Shown here: positions 62,798 through 64,000 of the stretch, piece by piece
Layout of the letters: every line of letters starts with the position of its first letter
Numbering within the stretch: position 1 is the stretch's first letter
DNA from: Bacillota bacterium
GTDB lineage: Bacteria > Bacillota > Clostridia > Saccharofermentanales > DTU023
Assembly: GCA_029570375.1 (NCBI GenBank)
Contig: JAKPXB010000040.1
Location: forward strand, 91,464-155,463
Length of the DNA: 64,000 nucleotides
Reading direction: 5' to 3'
Translations under genes and position numbers: made by a program
The notes under the pieces: model-generated
Told to the model about the DNA's origin: nothing
Databases searched by the model: none
Seen by the model: the letters and a program-made list of their open reading frames with translations, nothing else

Positions 62798-64000
62798 TGG
62801 TGAAATGATGGCATCCCGCGGTCTCGACATTGTCTTTTCCACGGATCACGAACGGCTCGTTGATCACATTTTCCGCCAGTTGAACCGGAGGCTGGACAAA
62901 TGGCCTGATCACCGCGCTTTCCTGATCGTCCCGGAACCGATGAAAGCCGATATCGAACGCGGCTACATGACGAAAGCGCACGCAGAAGGACTGATGATGG
63001 CGGAGGTGTTGTCTTTCCGCCGCTTAGCCGCGAGACTCTTCGCTGAATCCGGGACATTCACCGCCCCCCCTCTGTCAGGAGCCGGCAAGGCTGTCCTGGC
63101 GCAGAGCATTCTCCTCGATAATAATATTCCCTTCCGGCGCTTTCACCGGCTGGCGGGAAAACCGCGCTATGCTTCGGAACTTGTCAGCATCCTCGGGGAT
63201 TTTCAGCGGTACGACATCTCATCGGAGGACTTGCTCCGCGTTGACATGGAACACCGCGCCACGCTCGACAAATTCTACGATTTCGCGCTGCTGAAGAACG
63301 CGCTGGAAGGAGCGCTCTTCGAGCGCGGACGCGGGGACCCGGACCGGACGCTGACAAATCTGGCGGAAATGCTCTCCTCCCCTTCCCTGCCGGACCGCCT
63401 CCGCTTTCTTACAAAGTCCCACGTCTTTGTTCTGGGATTCGGCGGGGACCGCCAGTTCACGGCACAGGAACTGGCTATTCTCAGAGGCCTCGCGTCGCAC
63501 GCCCCCTGTATGACCATCACCGTCAGCGCCGATTTCCCGGGAGGCAGCCGCGGAATTCTTGCCTTTCAGCACGGCAGGGCGACGATCGACACTCTGTGCC
63601 GCTTATTCCCGGGAATCCGTGTCAGTCAGCCCGGGGAGGCGGATGGCGGAAGCGCAGAAACGGCTGCCGGTGGCGATTCCCGCGCGGCGGGGGACAAACA
63701 GGCGGCGATCCATCTTGTCCGGGCTGTCAATTCACGTGAAGAGGCGCGCTTTTGCGCGGGACAAATCCGGGAATTACTGCTGACGGCCGGCCTTCGCCGC
63801 AAAGATATCGGTATCGCGCTATGTGATGACCAGTCAATGACCGGCCTGATCGAGACAACTCTGGCGGAATACGGCGTCGACGCGTGGATCGATGGGCGAA
63901 GGCCGCTCACGCAAAGCTCCTTTCTCCGCACCTTCACCGCTTTCCTCGCGCTCTCCGCGTATGACTTTTCGCTGGATGATCTGATGGACTACTACCGCGC
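62790..64000 (+). CDS. addB: AddB/RexB-like helicase-exonuclease subunit (partial, runs off window)
   Basis: About 403 codons are visible. The N-terminus resembles AddB: a helicase-like nucleotide-binding start (IVFSTDHERLVDHIFRQ), a LIVPEPMKADIERGY strand in the place of the usual LVPEQ segment, a EVLSFRRLAARLF element and, later, AVNSREEARFCAGQIREL. AddAB repairs double-strand breaks. The Walker-A-like start is weaker than in classic AddB. The likely ATG at 62790 overlaps the selB stop; others lie at 62805 and 62808. A downstream addA is expected outside the window. Confidence 0.75.
   Translation, partial: MHDGEMMASRGLDIVFSTDHERLVDHIFRQLNRRLDKWPDHRAFLIVPEPMKADIERGYMTKAHAEGLMMAEVLSFRRLAARLFAESGTFTAPPLSGAGKAVLAQSILLDNNIPFRRFHRLAGKPRYASELVSILGDFQRYDISSEDLLRVDMEHRATLDKFYDFALLKNALEGALFERGRGDPDRTLTNLAEMLSSPSLPDRLRFLTKSHVFVLGFGGDRQFTAQELAILRGLASHAPCMTITVSADFPGGSRGILAFQHGRATIDTLCRLFPGIRVSQPGEADGGSAETAAGGDSRAAGDKQAAIHLVRAVNSREEARFCAGQIRELLLTAGLRRKDIGIALCDDQSMTGLIETTLAEYGVDAWIDGRRPLTQSSFLRTFTAFLALSAYDFSLDDLMDYYR

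Overview
The window looks like a chromosomal piece of an anaerobic, moderately GC-rich member of the Bacillota, most likely class Clostridia. The reasons are Gram-positive style lipoproteins, strong AGGAGG ribosome sites, a class III (oxygen-sensitive) ribonucleotide reductase with NrdR-type boxes, a selenocysteine system and the selenium-linked purine-degradation genes typical of anaerobes. No rRNA, tRNA, CRISPR array, complete insertion sequence or prophage was recognised. The species cannot be named from this sequence.

Layout. (1) 1-5770, minus: a sugar (maltose/maltodextrin-type) ABC uptake operon malE / small membrane protein / malF / malG / malK. MalF has a very long extra N-terminus, and a hairpin terminator sits just after malE. 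(2) 6097-7711, minus: an ECF-like sigma factor with an overlapping membrane protein, probably its anti-sigma partner. (3) 8211-11809, minus: a lipoprotein plus a two-permease, one-ATPase ABC exporter. (4) 12025-20056: an accessory patchwork with a metallo-beta-lactamase-fold hydrolase, a broken gene, a vWA protein, a macro-domain protein, an MNT nucleotidyltransferase whose HEPN-type partner seems reduced to 16 codons, a methyltransferase whose stop codon lies in a 42-bp tandem repeat, a lipoprotein, an XRE regulator and an unrecognised 353-aa protein between AT-rich flanks. (5) 20285-22643: an aminotransferase and a divergent TIM-barrel protein.

(6) 22758-40535, minus: the centre of the window, a selenium-linked purine/urate degradation cluster. 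It holds a PLP lyase-like enzyme, YgeW-type carbamoyltransferase, YgeY hydrolase, YgfK, SsnA, a hydantoinase/dihydropyrimidinase, a fused selenium-dependent xanthine dehydrogenase and a nucleotidyltransferase-ModE-type HTH fusion. It may extend into a membrane protein, an acyl-CoA ligase-like enzyme and a sugar-isomerase-like protein. (7) 40911-46723, minus: an AlgI/AlgJ-type O-acyltransferase pair, a lipoprotein and a membrane-anchored transglutaminase-G5 protein. (8) 46939-49812, minus: TVP38-type membrane protein, Tim44-like zinc-ribbon protein and PdxS. (9) 50222-53369, minus: anaerobic ribonucleotide reductase, with the glycyl-radical motif on a separate 49-aa gene, then nrdG.

(10) 53675-64000, plus: a diacylglycerol-kinase-type lipid kinase, an eIF2B/MtnA-family isomerase, then the selenium operon: selD (itself a selenoprotein with an in-frame UGA and a bacterial SECIS-like hairpin), a YedE-type transporter, a TusA/YedF-like protein, a DUF3343 Se/S carrier-like protein, selA and selB. 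It is followed by the start of an addB-like gene. Regions 6 and 10 fit together: SelD makes selenophosphate, which would serve both selenocysteine synthesis and the labile selenium cofactor expected for the xanthine dehydrogenase.
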